Shown here: piece after piece, positions 37,004 through 45,584 of the stretch
Position numbering within the stretch: the first letter of the stretch is position 1
Layout of the letters: every line of letters starts with the position of its first letter
NCBI GenBank assembly: GCA_937897325.1
Contig: CALCOY010000027.1
Span: 62,001 to 126,000 of the forward strand
From: an uncultured Shimia sp.
Lineage (GTDB): Bacteria > Pseudomonadota > Alphaproteobacteria > Rhodobacterales > Rhodobacteraceae
Length of the DNA stretch: 64,000 nt
Direction: 5' to 3'
Position numbers and translations under genes: made by a program
The notes under the pieces: generated by a model
Database searches by the model: none
The model's input: the letters and a program-made list of their open reading frames with translations, nothing else
Told to the model about the DNA's origin: nothing

Positions 37004-38389
37004 ATGGAGCGGGGCAGGTTTCTGACAGGCTCGACCATGGGGCATGTGGTGCGAATGACCGCGACTGGCGCCTTTGGTCTGACCTTCGTCTTTCTGGTGG
37101 ATGCGGCGAACCTTTTCTGGATTTCGCAACTTGGGGAGCCGCACATGGTCGCGGCCCTCGGTTTTGCCTATGCGATCCAGTTCTTTTCGATCTCGTTCGG
37201 GATCGGTCTGACCATTGCCACGACAGCGATGGTGTCGCGCAGTATCGGCGCGGGGGACAGGTATCTGGCACGCAGACAGGCAGGAGTCGGCATCGTGTTG
37301 GCCGCCATGGTGCAGACATGCGTGGCCTCGACGGTCGTCTTCTTTCGGCACGAGCTTGTCGCGCTGTCGGGTGGGGTCGGTGAAACGGCGGAACTGGCCG
37401 CACATTATCTGGCCTTCACGATGCCGTCGCTGGTGCCGATGGCCATTGGCATGGTCGCCTCCGGCACCTTGCGGGCCGAGGGGCTGGCGGCCAAGGCGAT
37501 GTACGTGACGTTCATTTCCGGGCTGATCCTGATGATTGCCGATCCGATCCTAATCTTCTGGGCGGGCTTCGGCTTTGACGGTGCGGTCATCGCACTGGTT
37601 CTGTTCCGGGTGGCGATCATGCTGCTGGGCCTTTTCTTCGCGGCGTATCAACACGGGCTTGTCGCGATGCCGGATGGGGACGCGATGCGCGCTTCGGCCA
37701 AACCCTTTGCGCTGCTGGCGGTCCCGGCGATTGCGACACAGCTTTCGACACCTGCGGGCAACTATCTTCTGACCATTGTAATCGCACCATTCGGGGATGA
37801 GGCCGTGGCGGCTTGGGCCGTGGTTAGTCGACTTACGGTGTTGGCCTTCGGGGGGATCTTTGCGCTTTCGGGGGCGATCGGTGGGATCTTCGGGCAGAAC
37901 CTTGGCGCCGGGCAGTATGACCGGCTGCGCAGCACATACCGCAATGCGCTTCTCTTCTGCGTGGTCTACACGCTGACCATGTGGGCGCTTCTCGCGGCCA
38001 CGACACCGCTGGTGATCGAAGGCTTTGGACTGAGTGGTCTGGGGGCCGAAGTCATCCGGGCCTTTACGAGCGTCGGGGTGGGCGGGTTTGTCTTTGTGGG
38101 GGCTTTGTTTGTATCGAATGCGGCCTTTAACAATCTGGGGCGTCCGTCGCGGTCCACGCTGATGAATTGGCTGAAGGACGGGGCGTTGACCTGGCCAGCG
38201 GCCACGTTGCTTGCGGGGGGCTTCGGGGCCGTGGGTGTGATCTATGGGCAAGCAGTGGTCAGTGTCATCATGGGTGGGCTTGCTGCGCTTTGGGGCTGGT
38301 CCTATGTGCGCAGTCTCGGGCCTGAGGCGAACGTCGTGCCGCCGCCCGCGCGACCGTGGCCCAGTGTAGACCGATACCGGAGACGATGA
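37004..38389 (+). CDS. MATE family efflux transporter
   Basis: The 461-residue protein has 12 predicted membrane segments in two similar halves, the MATE layout. Landmarks are LVDAANLFWISQLGEPHMVAALGFAYAIQFF in the first half, MVSRSIGAGDRYLARRQAGVG, and FALSGAIGGIFGQNLGAGQYDRLR in the second. It should export cationic compounds using an ion gradient. The start at MERGRFLTGSTMGHVV follows the MFS stop by one base; the open frame upstream lies inside the MFS gene. Confidence 0.88.
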   Translation: MERGRFLTGSTMGHVVRMTATGAFGLTFVFLVDAANLFWISQLGEPHMVAALGFAYAIQFFSISFGIGLTIATTAMVSRSIGAGDRYLARRQAGVGIVLAAMVQTCVASTVVFFRHELVALSGGVGETAELAAHYLAFTMPSLVPMAIGMVASGTLRAEGLAAKAMYVTFISGLILMIADPILIFWAGFGFDGAVIALVLFRVAIMLLGLFFAAYQHGLVAMPDGDAMRASAKPFALLAVPAIATQLSTPAGNYLLTIVIAPFGDEAVAAWAVVSRLTVLAFGGIFALSGAIGGIFGQNLGAGQYDRLRSTYRNALLFCVVYTLTMWALLAATTPLVIEGFGLSGLGAEVIRAFTSVGVGGFVFVGALFVSNAAFNNLGRPSRSTLMNWLKDGALTWPAATLLAGGFGAVGVIYGQAVVSVIMGGLAALWGWSYVRSLGPEANVVPPPARPWPSVDRYRRR

Positions 38390-39267
38390 TGACAACCTGG
38401 ACCGCACTGACGACGATTTCCGGCAAGGATGCCGCGGAAAAGCTGGGCGATCTGCTGGAGCGGGCAGAGCCAGCACCAACGGGTGTCGGAGTTTTCGAGG
38501 TCGAGGATGGATCGGGGCTTTGGGAGGTCGGGGGGTACTTCGTTGAGACACCTGACGCGGTGCAGCTTGCTCTGATGACAGCGTCGGTCGGGGCGAAGGA
38601 GTTCACTGTGTCCGAACTACCCGAAACCGATTGGGTCGCGCATGTGCGGCGAGAGCTGGCCCCGGTCGAGGCCGGGCGCTTCTTTGTGTATGGCAGTCAT
38701 GATGCCGACAAGGTGCCCGACGGGGCCGAGGCGCTGCTGATTGAGGCGGCAATGGCCTTTGGCACCGGGCATCACGGGACGACGCTGGGATGTCTAAGGG
38801 CGCTGAATCGCTTGGCGGATGACGGGGTTGTTGCGCAGCGCGTGGCGGACATCGGCTGCGGAACGGCCGTGCTTGGTATGGCGGCATCCCGGATCTGGGA
38901 CGGCGAGGTCGTGGCCGGTGATATCGACGCGCAGGCGGTGGACGTGGCGGTGGCGAACCTGGCCGCCAACGATCTGGAGGGTTGTGTCCGGACGGTCGAG
39001 GCCGCCGGATTTGACCACCCCGCGCTGCAGGGCCCCTTTGATTTGATCTTTGCCAACATCCTTAAAGGGCCGCTTTTGTCCCTTGCCCCCGCGTTTGGCG
39101 AGCACTTGGCAACCGGGGGTTATGCGATTCTCTCTGGCATCCTGACCGAGCAGGCTGATGAGGTGGTCGAGGTTTATGCACAGCACGGCATCAATCTGAT
39201 TGGGCGAGAAGACATTGTTGAGTGGACGACACTCACGCTGTGCAAAACGGACAAAAAACAGCCCTAA
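38389..39267 (+). CDS. prmA: Ribosomal protein L11 methyltransferase
   Basis: PrmA trimethylates ribosomal protein L11. The 292-residue product has the PrmA N-terminal half (VGVFEVEDGSGLWEVGGYF), the linker AMAFGTGHHGTTLGCLRAL, the SAM-binding motif ADIGCGTAVLGMAA, the acidic residue in VVAGDIDAQAVDVAVAN and FANILKGPLLSLAP. The start overlaps the MATE stop; two adjacent ATGs at 38386 and 38389 are possible, and GGAG spacing favours the second. Confidence 0.93.
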   Translation: MTTWTALTTISGKDAAEKLGDLLERAEPAPTGVGVFEVEDGSGLWEVGGYFVETPDAVQLALMTASVGAKEFTVSELPETDWVAHVRRELAPVEAGRFFVYGSHDADKVPDGAEALLIEAAMAFGTGHHGTTLGCLRALNRLADDGVVAQRVADIGCGTAVLGMAASRIWDGEVVAGDIDAQAVDVAVANLAANDLEGCVRTVEAAGFDHPALQGPFDLIFANILKGPLLSLAPAFGEHLATGGYAILSGILTEQADEVVEVYAQHGINLIGREDIVEWTTLTLCKTDKKQP

Positions 39268-39359
39268 ATGCGTGCGCTTTAAGGCAAACTTCTTGCTTTT
39301 GCCCCAATTTCAGATGATCCTTACACATCTTTCGGTGGGGGTCGGAAGGTTGGTTTGAG

Positions 39360-39710
39360 ATGGCAATGACAGAATCGCACGCGATGTTTGATAAGCGGCT
39401 TAAGTCGCTTGACCGGAAGCACCAGGCGCTGGCCCGTGGTTATACGCCCAGAGTTCGGGATGATGGTCTGATCGTGTTAAAGCCGCGTCGCCGTGGTTTT
39501 TCAATTTCGCCCCGTGCCGTATTGATGGCCGTGGCAGGATTTTTTCTTTTTAAAGCACTTATGGTCGCTTCGCTGGGTACGACCACCTATGACGCTCGGG
39601 TGGATCGCCTTGCAATCGGAACGCCTATTGAACAGGGCGGCGCGTGGGTCATGCAGATCGATCCAGTGACGCAGTTCGTGGCTGGCCAAATCGGCCCCTA
39701 CATTCGCTAA
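39360..39710 (+). CDS. Small single-pass membrane protein, hypothetical
   Basis: The 116-residue protein has a basic cytoplasmic N-terminal half (FDKRLKSLDRKHQALARGY, LKPRRRGFSISPR), one membrane segment at about residues 53-71, and a short outer part with TTTYDARVDRLAIGTPIEQGGAWVMQIDP. It resembles conserved hypothetical proteins of Rhodobacteraceae but no named family was recognised. It is followed by a bidirectional terminator. Confidence 0.72.
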   Translation: MAMTESHAMFDKRLKSLDRKHQALARGYTPRVRDDGLIVLKPRRRGFSISPRAVLMAVAGFFLFKALMVASLGTTTYDARVDRLAIGTPIEQGGAWVMQIDPVTQFVAGQIGPYIR

Positions 39711-39733
39711 TCACAAAAGATATTTCATAAGAA

Positions 39734-39762
39734 AAGCCGCGAGCTGGTTTCAGCCGCGGCTT
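39734..39762. terminator. Bidirectional terminator hairpin
   Basis: An 8-bp perfect stem, AAGCCGCG at 39734-39741 with CGCGGCTT at 39755-39762, has a 13-base loop and is flanked by A-rich and T-rich ends. It sits between two convergent genes and can serve both. Confidence 0.72.
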
Positions 39763-39785
39763 ATTTGCGTAGACAAAGTCGCCTC

Positions 39786-39998
39786 TTAGCGGCGGCCGAA
39801 TGCGACGTCGTCGATGTCGCCCCGTATAAGGCCGATGTCTTCCAATTCCCGGTCGCTGAGTGCCGAAAGAGCATTGCGTGTCAATCGTGCGTCATTCCAT
39901 GCGCGCAGATTTGAAAATGTGCCGGTGAACAAGCGGGTGAATTGGCCTGCAACAGGTGCAGAGCCATAGCTGGGGCGGGTGGTGTCGAAAGCAGCCAT
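39786..39998 (-). CDS. DUF1127 domain-containing protein
   Basis: The 70-residue protein ends in the DUF1127 core: WNDARLTRNALSALSDRELEDIGLIRGDIDDVAFGR. The family consists of small basic proteins, some linked to RNA or phosphate metabolism, with no fixed biochemical role. The start was placed at MAAFDTTRPSYG, with AAGGA upstream; the frame is open further but that part has unlikely composition. A perfect inverted repeat lies about 90 bp upstream. Confidence 0.85.
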   Translation of the reverse strand: MAAFDTTRPSYGSAPVAGQFTRLFTGTFSNLRAWNDARLTRNALSALSDRELEDIGLIRGDIDDVAFGRR

Positions 39999-40085
39999 TG
40001 CAGCAGTCCTTTTTTGTGAGCGGTGCCGGATTGTCCGGTGACCTGATCCGCATGTAGGAGGGCTTCTTTTGGTGAGCAAGCAGTG

Positions 40086-40110
40086 AAAATGCATGTTTGC
40101 TATGCATTTT
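40086..40110. repeat. Perfect 9-bp inverted repeat, operator-like
   Basis: AAAATGCAT at 40086-40094 and ATGCATTTT at 40102-40110 are perfect reverse complements with a 7-base spacer. A further TGCAT half site follows at 40112-40116. Dimeric HTH regulators bind sites of this form. Its distance suggests control of the DUF1127 gene rather than ruvC. Confidence 0.5.
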
Positions 40111-40280
40111 TTGCATGGTGGTAAGATTGCGTTAAGACTATGACATAATTAAGAAAATATCTGCCTTCCTGTGTCGAAAATAACCCGTTGGATGCCGCAA
40201 ACGGAATTGTTTGCTCAAGAAATGGCCGAAATGTGAAAATGGATCTTCCGACAAGCGCGCAAGCAAATCTGTTTTCAAAT

Positions 40281-40295
40281 GTTCGTGTTTCGTGC
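40281..40295 (+). promoter_or_regulatory. Near-consensus LexA box upstream of ruvCAB
   Basis: GTTC-N7-GTGC differs by one base from the alphaproteobacterial SOS box GTTC-N7-GTTC. It lies 45 bp upstream of ruvC, where an SOS operator would be expected for a Holliday-junction operon. One mismatch makes it tentative. Confidence 0.35.
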
Positions 40296-40340
40296 TAGTG
40301 CAACACAAAAGCAACAAAACTGCGGGATGACGGGCAGATC

Positions 40341-40841
40341 ATGCGCATTCTGGGAATAGATCCGGGCCTTCGGTCGATGGGTTGGGGCGTGATCGATGTG
40401 GAGGGATCGCGGCTAGGGCATGTGGCCAATGGTCAATGCGCGGGGACGGGCGATGATCTGGCGCGTCGATTGCTTGCGCTGCATGTCGCGTTGAGTGACG
40501 TGGTCGCCACCCATGCGCCCGATGCGGTGGCCGTTGAAAAGACCTTCGTGAACAAGGACGGAGCAGGCACTTTGAAGCTGGGGCAGGCGCGGGGCATCGC
40601 GTTGCTGGTGCCGGCGCAGGCGGGACTGGACGTTGCCGAATACGCGCCCAACGTGGTTAAGAAAACGGTTGTCGGGGTTGGGCATGCTGAGAAGCGGCAG
40701 GTGGGTCACATGGTGCGGATGCAATTGCCCGGGGCCGAGATCGCAGGAGCGGATGCGGCCGACGCGCTGGCCATTGCGATCTGCCACGCGCACCACGGCG
40801 CAACAGCCCTGGCAAATGCTGTGCGGCGGGCACTTGTATGA
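40341..40841 (+). CDS. ruvC: Holliday junction resolvase RuvC
   Basis: RuvC cuts Holliday junctions as a dimer. The 166-residue protein has the RNase H-like acidic residues in [17 protein letters not shown] (Asp7), [11 protein letters not shown] (Glu66) and [16 protein letters not shown] near the C-terminus. Length and start are typical. It opens the ruvCAB operon; its stop overlaps the ruvA ATG (ATGA). Confidence 0.96.
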   Translation: MRILGIDPGLRSMGWGVIDVEGSRLGHVANGQCAGTGDDLARRLLALHVALSDVVATHAPDAVAVEKTFVNKDGAGTLKLGQARGIALLVPAQAGLDVAEYAPNVVKKTVVGVGHAEKRQVGHMVRMQLPGAEIAGADAADALAIAICHAHHGATALANAVRRALV

Positions 40842-41491
40842 TCGGTAAGCTGACGGGGCGGATCGGGTATCGGGCCGCGGACTATGTGCTGCTGGAGGTT
40901 CAGGGGGTCGGCTACATCGTGCATTGTTCTGACCGTACGCTGGCAGGTTTGCCAGGGGTAGGAGAGATTTGTGCGCTTTTCACCGAAATGGTGGTGCGCG
41001 AGGATCTGATGCAATTGTTCGGTTTCCCGACGCTGGTCGAAAAGGAATGGCACCGTCTGTTGATGAGCGTGCAGGGTGTAGGCGCAAAGGCGGCTTTGTC
41101 GATCCTCGGCGCACTTGGCCCCGACGGGGTTGGCCGGGCGATTGCCCTGGGTGATTGGAATACGATCAAGGCGGCCAAGGGGATCGGACCGAAGATCGCG
41201 CAGCGCGTGGTGTTGGATCTCAAGGACAAGGCGCCGCAGGTCATGGCGATGAGCGGAGGTGTTGCCGAGGCCACCGGCGATGCGCCGCCGGTCGAAGCAA
41301 TCGGACCGGTGGCCGTCCCTGCACCTGCGGCGCCCGGCGCGCAGGCGGAGGCGTTGTCGGCCCTGAGCAATCTTGGCTATGGCCCGTCAGAGGCGGCGGC
41401 GGCTGTGGCAGAAGCTGCGGGGGCCGCACCTGAGGCGGAGACGCCAGCGCTGATCCGTGCGGCGCTGAAGCTCTTGGCACCGAAAGGCTAG
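40838..41491 (+). CDS. ruvA: Holliday junction branch migration protein RuvA
   Basis: RuvA tetramers hold the four-way junction and recruit RuvB. The 217-residue protein shows [30 protein letters not shown], the helix-hairpin-helix regions [19 protein letters not shown] and [19 protein letters not shown], a flexible Ala/Pro-rich linker and the C-terminal RuvB-contacting domain ([19 protein letters not shown]). It lies between ruvC (overlap) and ruvB (3-bp gap). Confidence 0.96.
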   Translation: MIGKLTGRIGYRAADYVLLEVQGVGYIVHCSDRTLAGLPGVGEICALFTEMVVREDLMQLFGFPTLVEKEWHRLLMSVQGVGAKAALSILGALGPDGVGRAIALGDWNTIKAAKGIGPKIAQRVVLDLKDKAPQVMAMSGGVAEATGDAPPVEAIGPVAVPAPAAPGAQAEALSALSNLGYGPSEAAAAVAEAAGAAPEAETPALIRAALKLLAPKG

Positions 41492-41494
41492 TTC

Positions 41495-42514
41495 ATGAGT
41501 GATATCGACCCCACGATCCGGCCCGAGCCTTTGCCTGAGGATTTCGACCGGGCCCTGCGTCCGCAGGTTCTGGATGACTTCGTGGGGCAGGCCGAAGCGC
41601 GGGCCAATCTGCGGGTTTTCATTCAATCGGCCCGACAGCGGGGCGAGGCGATGGATCACACGCTGTTTCACGGACCGCCCGGTCTGGGCAAGACGACGCT
41701 GGCACAGATCATGGCGCGGGAGTTGGGGGTAGGGTTCCGGATGACATCGGGTCCTGTGTTGGCCAAGGCTGGCGATCTGGCGGCCATCCTGACGAACCTC
41801 GAAGCGCGGGACCTTCTGTTCATTGACGAGATCCACAGGCTGAACCCGGCCGTGGAAGAGGTGCTCTATCCGGCGATGGAGGATTTCGAACTGGATCTGG
41901 TAATCGGTGAAGGCCCGGCGGCGCGGACAGTGCGGATTGAGCTGCAGCCTTTTACACTGGTGGGGGCTACGACGCGGATGGGGCTTTTGACGACGCCGCT
42001 GCGGGACCGGTTCGGGATCCCGACACGGTTGGAGTTCTATTCCGAGGACGAGCTGTTTCAGATCGTGCGGGGGAATGCGAAGAAACTGGGCGCCCCGGCC
42101 GATGAAGCTGGGGCGCGCGAGATCGCGCGGCGGGCACGGGGGACGCCGCGGATCGCGGGACGTCTGTTGCGTCGGGTGGTGGATTTCGCGGTGGTCGAGG
42201 GTGACGGGACAGTCTCGCAGGCCTTGGCGGATCGTGCGCTGACGCGATTGGGGGTGGATGCGTTGGGCCTTGATGGGGCGGACCGGCGGTATCTGAAACT
42301 GATGGCAGAGCACTACGGGGGCGGCCCGGTGGGGATCGAGACACTGAGCGCGGCCCTGAGCGAAAGCCGGGATGCGCTGGAAGAGGTGATCGAGCCTTAT
42401 CTGTTGCAACAGGGGTTGATTCAAAGGACGCCTCGGGGGCGGATGCTCGGGCAGAGCGGTTGGCGGCATCTGGGACTGGACACGCCGCGCGGGCATTCGG
42501 ATCTCTTCGAATAG
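41495..42514 (+). CDS. ruvB: Holliday junction branch migration ATPase RuvB
   Basis: RuvB is the ring AAA+ motor for branch migration. The 339-residue protein has [12 protein letters not shown], Walker [12 protein letters not shown] at residues 60-70, Walker [25 protein letters not shown], and the C-terminal winged helix with [13 protein letters not shown]. Length is typical. It is the last gene of the ruvCAB operon; three hairpins follow. Confidence 0.97.
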   Translation: MSDIDPTIRPEPLPEDFDRALRPQVLDDFVGQAEARANLRVFIQSARQRGEAMDHTLFHGPPGLGKTTLAQIMARELGVGFRMTSGPVLAKAGDLAAILTNLEARDLLFIDEIHRLNPAVEEVLYPAMEDFELDLVIGEGPAARTVRIELQPFTLVGATTRMGLLTTPLRDRFGIPTRLEFYSEDELFQIVRGNAKKLGAPADEAGAREIARRARGTPRIAGRLLRRVVDFAVVEGDGTVSQALADRALTRLGVDALGLDGADRRYLKLMAEHYGGGPVGIETLSAALSESRDALEEVIEPYLLQQGLIQRTPRGRMLGQSGWRHLGLDTPRGHSDLFE

Positions 42515-42540
42515 GGTTTGATCCTGTTTGATCTATCGGA

Positions 42541-42609
42541 GCGGGCTGGTGCCCGCACGCGATGTTTTGCACCTCCATCCGGAGGCGGGTTTGCGAGGTT
42601 GCACCTCGC
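42541..42609. repeat. Three consecutive short hairpins downstream of ruvB
   Basis: GCGGGC-TGGT-GCCCGC at 42541-42556, CCTCC-ATCC-GGAGG at 42572-42585 and GCGAGGT-TGC-ACCTCGC at 42593-42609 are perfect stem-loops packed into 69 bp, followed by a GCTCCGCCCGTATTTGGGAC stretch. The arrangement resembles dispersed extragenic palindromic elements of GC-rich proteobacteria. No T-tract follows, so a plain terminator role is less likely. I cannot check copy number elsewhere in the genome. Confidence 0.55.
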
Positions 42610-42679
42610 GCTCCGCCCGTATTTGGGACAAGAAGAAGCGATGGTTGTGCGCGTCTTTTCTTGGCGTTAAGCGAGGTCC

Positions 42680-43309
42680 ATGAGACCTGAAGATATCGAA
42701 GCGCTGTTCACGCGGGAAAGCGGTGCGTATGCCTTTGCTCGCTGGGGGCGGCCTCTGGCGCCGGTTGTGTTTGGTGTAGAGGAATCCACGTTGTCGACGA
42801 TCAAAGGCGCGATCGAGGCCGTTTGTCAGCTGGCCGGGCACGAGATGGCCGAGACGGATCCGGAACTGGGCAGCAACTTCATGTGGTTTTTCTTTCGTGA
42901 TTGGGCGGAATTGCGCGAGGTTCCGGGGCTGGACCGGTTGGTGCCGGATCTGGGACCATTGGTGGATCGGTTGATTTCGGTCGAGGCCAATCAGTACCGG
43001 ATCTTTCGATTTGACGATGCGGGAGCGATCCAGGCCTGTTTCGTCTTTCTGCGCATGGACGCGCATCTGGGGGCGGTTTCGGCCGACACGTTGGCGCTGA
43101 GCCAGGTGGTGCAATCCTTCTTGCTGTGGTCGGATCTGGCCTTTCGCGATCGCTCTCCCCTTGCTTTAGCCGCAGAGACGACGCTTTTGCGACCGGAGAT
43201 CGCGGATCTGATCCGGGTGGCTTACGATCCCGTCATGCCGGTGGCTGCACAGGACAACAGCCATGCGCTGCGCCTTGCGGCGCGGCTGGAGCCTGCGCGA
43301 CCCAACTAG
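42680..43309 (+). CDS. Conserved hypothetical protein, 209 aa
   Basis: The soluble 209-residue protein has no signal peptide and no recognised domain. It contains FTRESGAYAFARWGRPLAPVVFGV, GSNFMWFFFRDWAEL, EANQYRIFRFDDAGAIQACFVFLRMD and LLWSDLAFRDRSPL. The balanced composition, the ATG with AGGTCC upstream and the location after ruvCAB support a real gene, probably conserved in relatives. Its stop interlocks with the convergent DUF1772-like gene on CTAG. Confidence 0.75.
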   Translation: MRPEDIEALFTRESGAYAFARWGRPLAPVVFGVEESTLSTIKGAIEAVCQLAGHEMAETDPELGSNFMWFFFRDWAELREVPGLDRLVPDLGPLVDRLISVEANQYRIFRFDDAGAIQACFVFLRMDAHLGAVSADTLALSQVVQSFLLWSDLAFRDRSPLALAAETTLLRPEIADLIRVAYDPVMPVAAQDNSHALRLAARLEPARPN

Positions 43310-43806
43310 GCGCGTCCGGGCCAGCGATATAGCGCCATCCCACACATCAGAAGTGCCGCGCCCGAGGCGAGCGTGCGGATGATATTCCAGAATTCCCATG
43401 TGCGTGCGTAGTCTTGCCAGATCTGATCGGCCTCTGCGTTCGGCAGTTCCACAATTGCGAGGACTTCGTTCATGGGCACGTTGACCATCATGGTCAGCAT
43501 CATTGCGCCGAAACCGTAGGTCAGACCGGCAAGCATCAGCCAGCGCGCGGAAAGCGCCGCCCGGGCGCGGTGCGCGGCCCATGCGGCCAGGAAGGCAAGT
43601 GGTGTTGTCCCAAAGAATGTCGGGGCAAATACGGCATTGCGCACGGAGGCGTTCATGGCTTGCATGGCTGCGATGGCCGTGTTGGGTTCAAGCCGGTCCA
43701 GACCCCAAATGGTCGAACAGATCCAGGCATAGAAGAACCCGAAAATGGCGCCCAAGAAGATCAATGTTGTGTAGGCCAAGGGACGGGCGAGCGGTGCGAA
43801 TGTCAT
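43306..43806 (-). CDS. DUF1772-like four-helix membrane protein
   Basis: The 166-residue protein has four predicted membrane segments (about residues 10-32, 60-80, 88-108, 143-160). The layout, with VNVPMNEVLAIVELPN and DYARTWEFWNIIRTLAS, fits the DUF1772 (anthrone oxygenase-like) family of small integral membrane proteins. Function is unknown. It is divergent from the ybgC gene. Confidence 0.78.
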   Translation of the reverse strand: MTFAPLARPLAYTTLIFLGAIFGFFYAWICSTIWGLDRLEPNTAIAAMQAMNASVRNAVFAPTFFGTTPLAFLAAWAAHRARAALSARWLMLAGLTYGFGAMMLTMMVNVPMNEVLAIVELPNAEADQIWQDYARTWEFWNIIRTLASGAALLMCGMALYRWPGRA

Positions 43807-43923
43807 GTTTTAGATCCATTGAGATGCAATGATCCTAGTACGCAGGTCTTGGACCTTTCCGTCGCGGGATCTTGCAAATCATTTCGGGCCAAAGCAGTGT
43901 CGCGCCGCAAGAAGGGGTCTGCC

Positions 43924-44316
43924 ATGACGCATGAATTTCCGATCACCGTCTACTACGAAGACACCGATATGGCCGGGATCGTCTATTATGCGAACTACCT
44001 GAAGTTCATCGAACGCCCCCGGTCTGAAATTGTCGAACAGTTCGGTCTTGATCAGAAAGCGATGCGCGCTGAGGGCCTGGTCTTTGTCGTCACGCGGGTG
44101 GAGGCCGATTACGTGGGTTCGGCCCGGTTGGGCGACCGCCTGACCGTTGTCACGGATCACTATGCGACGTCACCAGTGCGGTGGATGTTCGATCAGGAAG
44201 TCCGTCTGGGATCGGCGGCGATTTTCCGGGCAAAAGTGACGGCGGTCTGCATGACGACGGAAGGCAAACCAGCTCGTCTTCCGGCAGAAATACGCGCACG
44301 TCTGTCAGAAAAATAA
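43924..44316 (+). CDS. ybgC: Tol-Pal system acyl-CoA thioesterase
   Basis: YbgC is a hotdog-fold thioesterase at the head of the tol-pal cluster. The 130-residue protein has YYEDTDMAGIVYYANYLKFIERPRSE, with the catalytic Asp of the family, VTRVEADYVGSARLGDRLTVV and GSAAIFRAKVTAVCMTTEGKPARLP. The start is the first ATG that gives family length; the frame is open far upstream without coding character. It precedes tolQ by about 100 bp. Confidence 0.94.
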   Translation: MTHEFPITVYYEDTDMAGIVYYANYLKFIERPRSEIVEQFGLDQKAMRAEGLVFVVTRVEADYVGSARLGDRLTVVTDHYATSPVRWMFDQEVRLGSAAIFRAKVTAVCMTTEGKPARLPAEIRARLSEK

Positions 44317-44415
44317 GGCCAATGACGTCGAAGTGATGGCAATCGCGGTGGTGTTGCGATAGCGTCCTCACGCATAAGGGTGACAAACGCCCGACCTAAA
44401 AAAACGAGCAGGCGG

Positions 44416-45111
44416 ATGGAAGCAGAGACGCTCGCCCTGGCACGGGAGATTGATTTCTCCATGTGGGGCCTTTTCATGCGGGCCACTTTGACGGTCAAGC
44501 TGGTGATGATAATTCTGGTTGTCGCCTCGGTTTGGGCGTGGGGCATCATCATTCAGAAACTATTGGTTTATCGGTCGGCGCGGTCGCAGGCGGATTCATT
44601 CGATCAGGCTTTCTGGTCAGGTGAGCCGCTGGATGGCCTTTATGACGACATCGCGCAGGCGCCCAATGGTGCGCCGGAGCGGATCTTTGCCTCTGGCATG
44701 AGCGAATGGCGGCGGTCGCACAAGGATGATGGCGGGCTGATCGCCAATGCCACATCGCGGATTGACCGGAGCATGGATGTTGCGATTGCCAAGGAATCCG
44801 AGGAGTTGACGCGGGGACTGACGGTTCTTGCGACGGTGGGGTCCTCGGCGCCTTTTATCGGGCTTTTCGGGACCGTGATCGGGATCATGAATGCTTTTAT
44901 CGAGATTGCTGAACAGCAAAACACCAATCTGGCCGTTGTTGCGCCGGGCATCGCCGAGGCGCTTCTGGCTACTGGACTTGGTCTGCTGGCGGCGATCCCG
45001 GCAGTGATCTTCTACAATAAGCTGACGGCGGACAGCGACCGGATCGTGGCGGGCTACGAGGCCTTTGCCGATGAATTCGCGACGATCCTCAGCCGGCAAT
45101 TGGACAGCTAA
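44416..45111 (+). CDS. tolQ: Tol-Pal system proton channel subunit TolQ
   Basis: TolQ with TolR forms the proton-driven motor for outer-membrane constriction at division. The 231-residue protein has three membrane segments, the first in LTVKLVMIILVVASVWAWGIIIQKLLVY, and the MotA/ExbB-type motif LATVGSSAPFIGLFGTVIGIMNAF. The start at MEAETLALAREIDFSMW fits the family; a GTG 36 bases upstream is rejected. Its stop overlaps the tolR start (TAATG). Confidence 0.96.
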   Translation: MEAETLALAREIDFSMWGLFMRATLTVKLVMIILVVASVWAWGIIIQKLLVYRSARSQADSFDQAFWSGEPLDGLYDDIAQAPNGAPERIFASGMSEWRRSHKDDGGLIANATSRIDRSMDVAIAKESEELTRGLTVLATVGSSAPFIGLFGTVIGIMNAFIEIAEQQNTNLAVVAPGIAEALLATGLGLLAAIPAVIFYNKLTADSDRIVAGYEAFADEFATILSRQLDS

Positions 45112-45581
45112 TGGGCGCGGGCGTTGTCAAAAAGCAAGCGAGCGGCGGACGCAGACGGCGGCGCGGACGATCGCAGCCGATGTCCGAGATAAACGTGACA
45201 CCCTTTGTGGACGTGATGCTGGTTTTGTTGATTATTTTTATGGTGGCGGCGCCGCTTTTGACGGTCGGCGTGCCGGTGGAGTTGCCGCAGACGGCTGCGG
45301 GCGCTTTGCCGACGGATCAGGAAGAACCGCTAACCGTGACGATAACCGAGGATGGCGGGGTCCAGATCCAGAGGACGGATACGCCCCGGGATGAACTGGT
45401 GACAAAACTGCGGGCCATCGCGGCAGAGCGGCAGGGCGATCAGGTGTTTCTGCGGGCCGATGGGGCGGTACCTTATTCCGATGTGATGCAGATCATGGGT
45501 GCGCTGAATGCCGGCGGGTTCTCCAATATCGGTCTTGTAACGGATATCGGCGGGCCGACGCTGGACGAGACGGGGCAGTGA
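45111..45581 (+). CDS. tolR: Tol-Pal system subunit TolR
   Basis: The 156-residue ExbD-type protein has a basic N-terminus (GGRRRRRGRSQP), then MSEINVTPFVDVMLVLLIIFMVAAP with the conserved protonatable Asp in the single membrane helix, and a periplasmic domain with EEPLTVTITEDGGVQI and VFLRADGAVPYSDVMQIMGALNAGGFSNIGLVT. It lies between tolQ (overlap) and tolA (3-bp gap). Confidence 0.96.
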   Translation: MGAGVVKKQASGGRRRRRGRSQPMSEINVTPFVDVMLVLLIIFMVAAPLLTVGVPVELPQTAAGALPTDQEEPLTVTITEDGGVQIQRTDTPRDELVTKLRAIAAERQGDQVFLRADGAVPYSDVMQIMGALNAGGFSNIGLVTDIGGPTLDETGQ

Positions 45582-45584
45582 TCT

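Larger units (their letters stand above)
39999..40340. other. AT-rich 342-bp divergent regulatory region
   Basis: This gap between the divergent DUF1127 gene and ruvC has much lower GC than its surroundings and no coding frame. It holds a 9-bp inverted repeat at 40086-40110 and a near-match to an alphaproteobacterial LexA box at 40281-40295. Confidence 0.55.

Noticed and set aside
37550-38551. Minus-strand open frame of 333 codons opposite the MATE gene
   Set aside because: Arg/Pro-rich composition typical of a shadow frame; the MATE and prmA genes account for the DNA.
41387-42496. Minus-strand open frame of 369 codons opposite ruvB
   Set aside because: Antisense shadow rich in Arg, Pro and His with no domain; ruvB explains the region.
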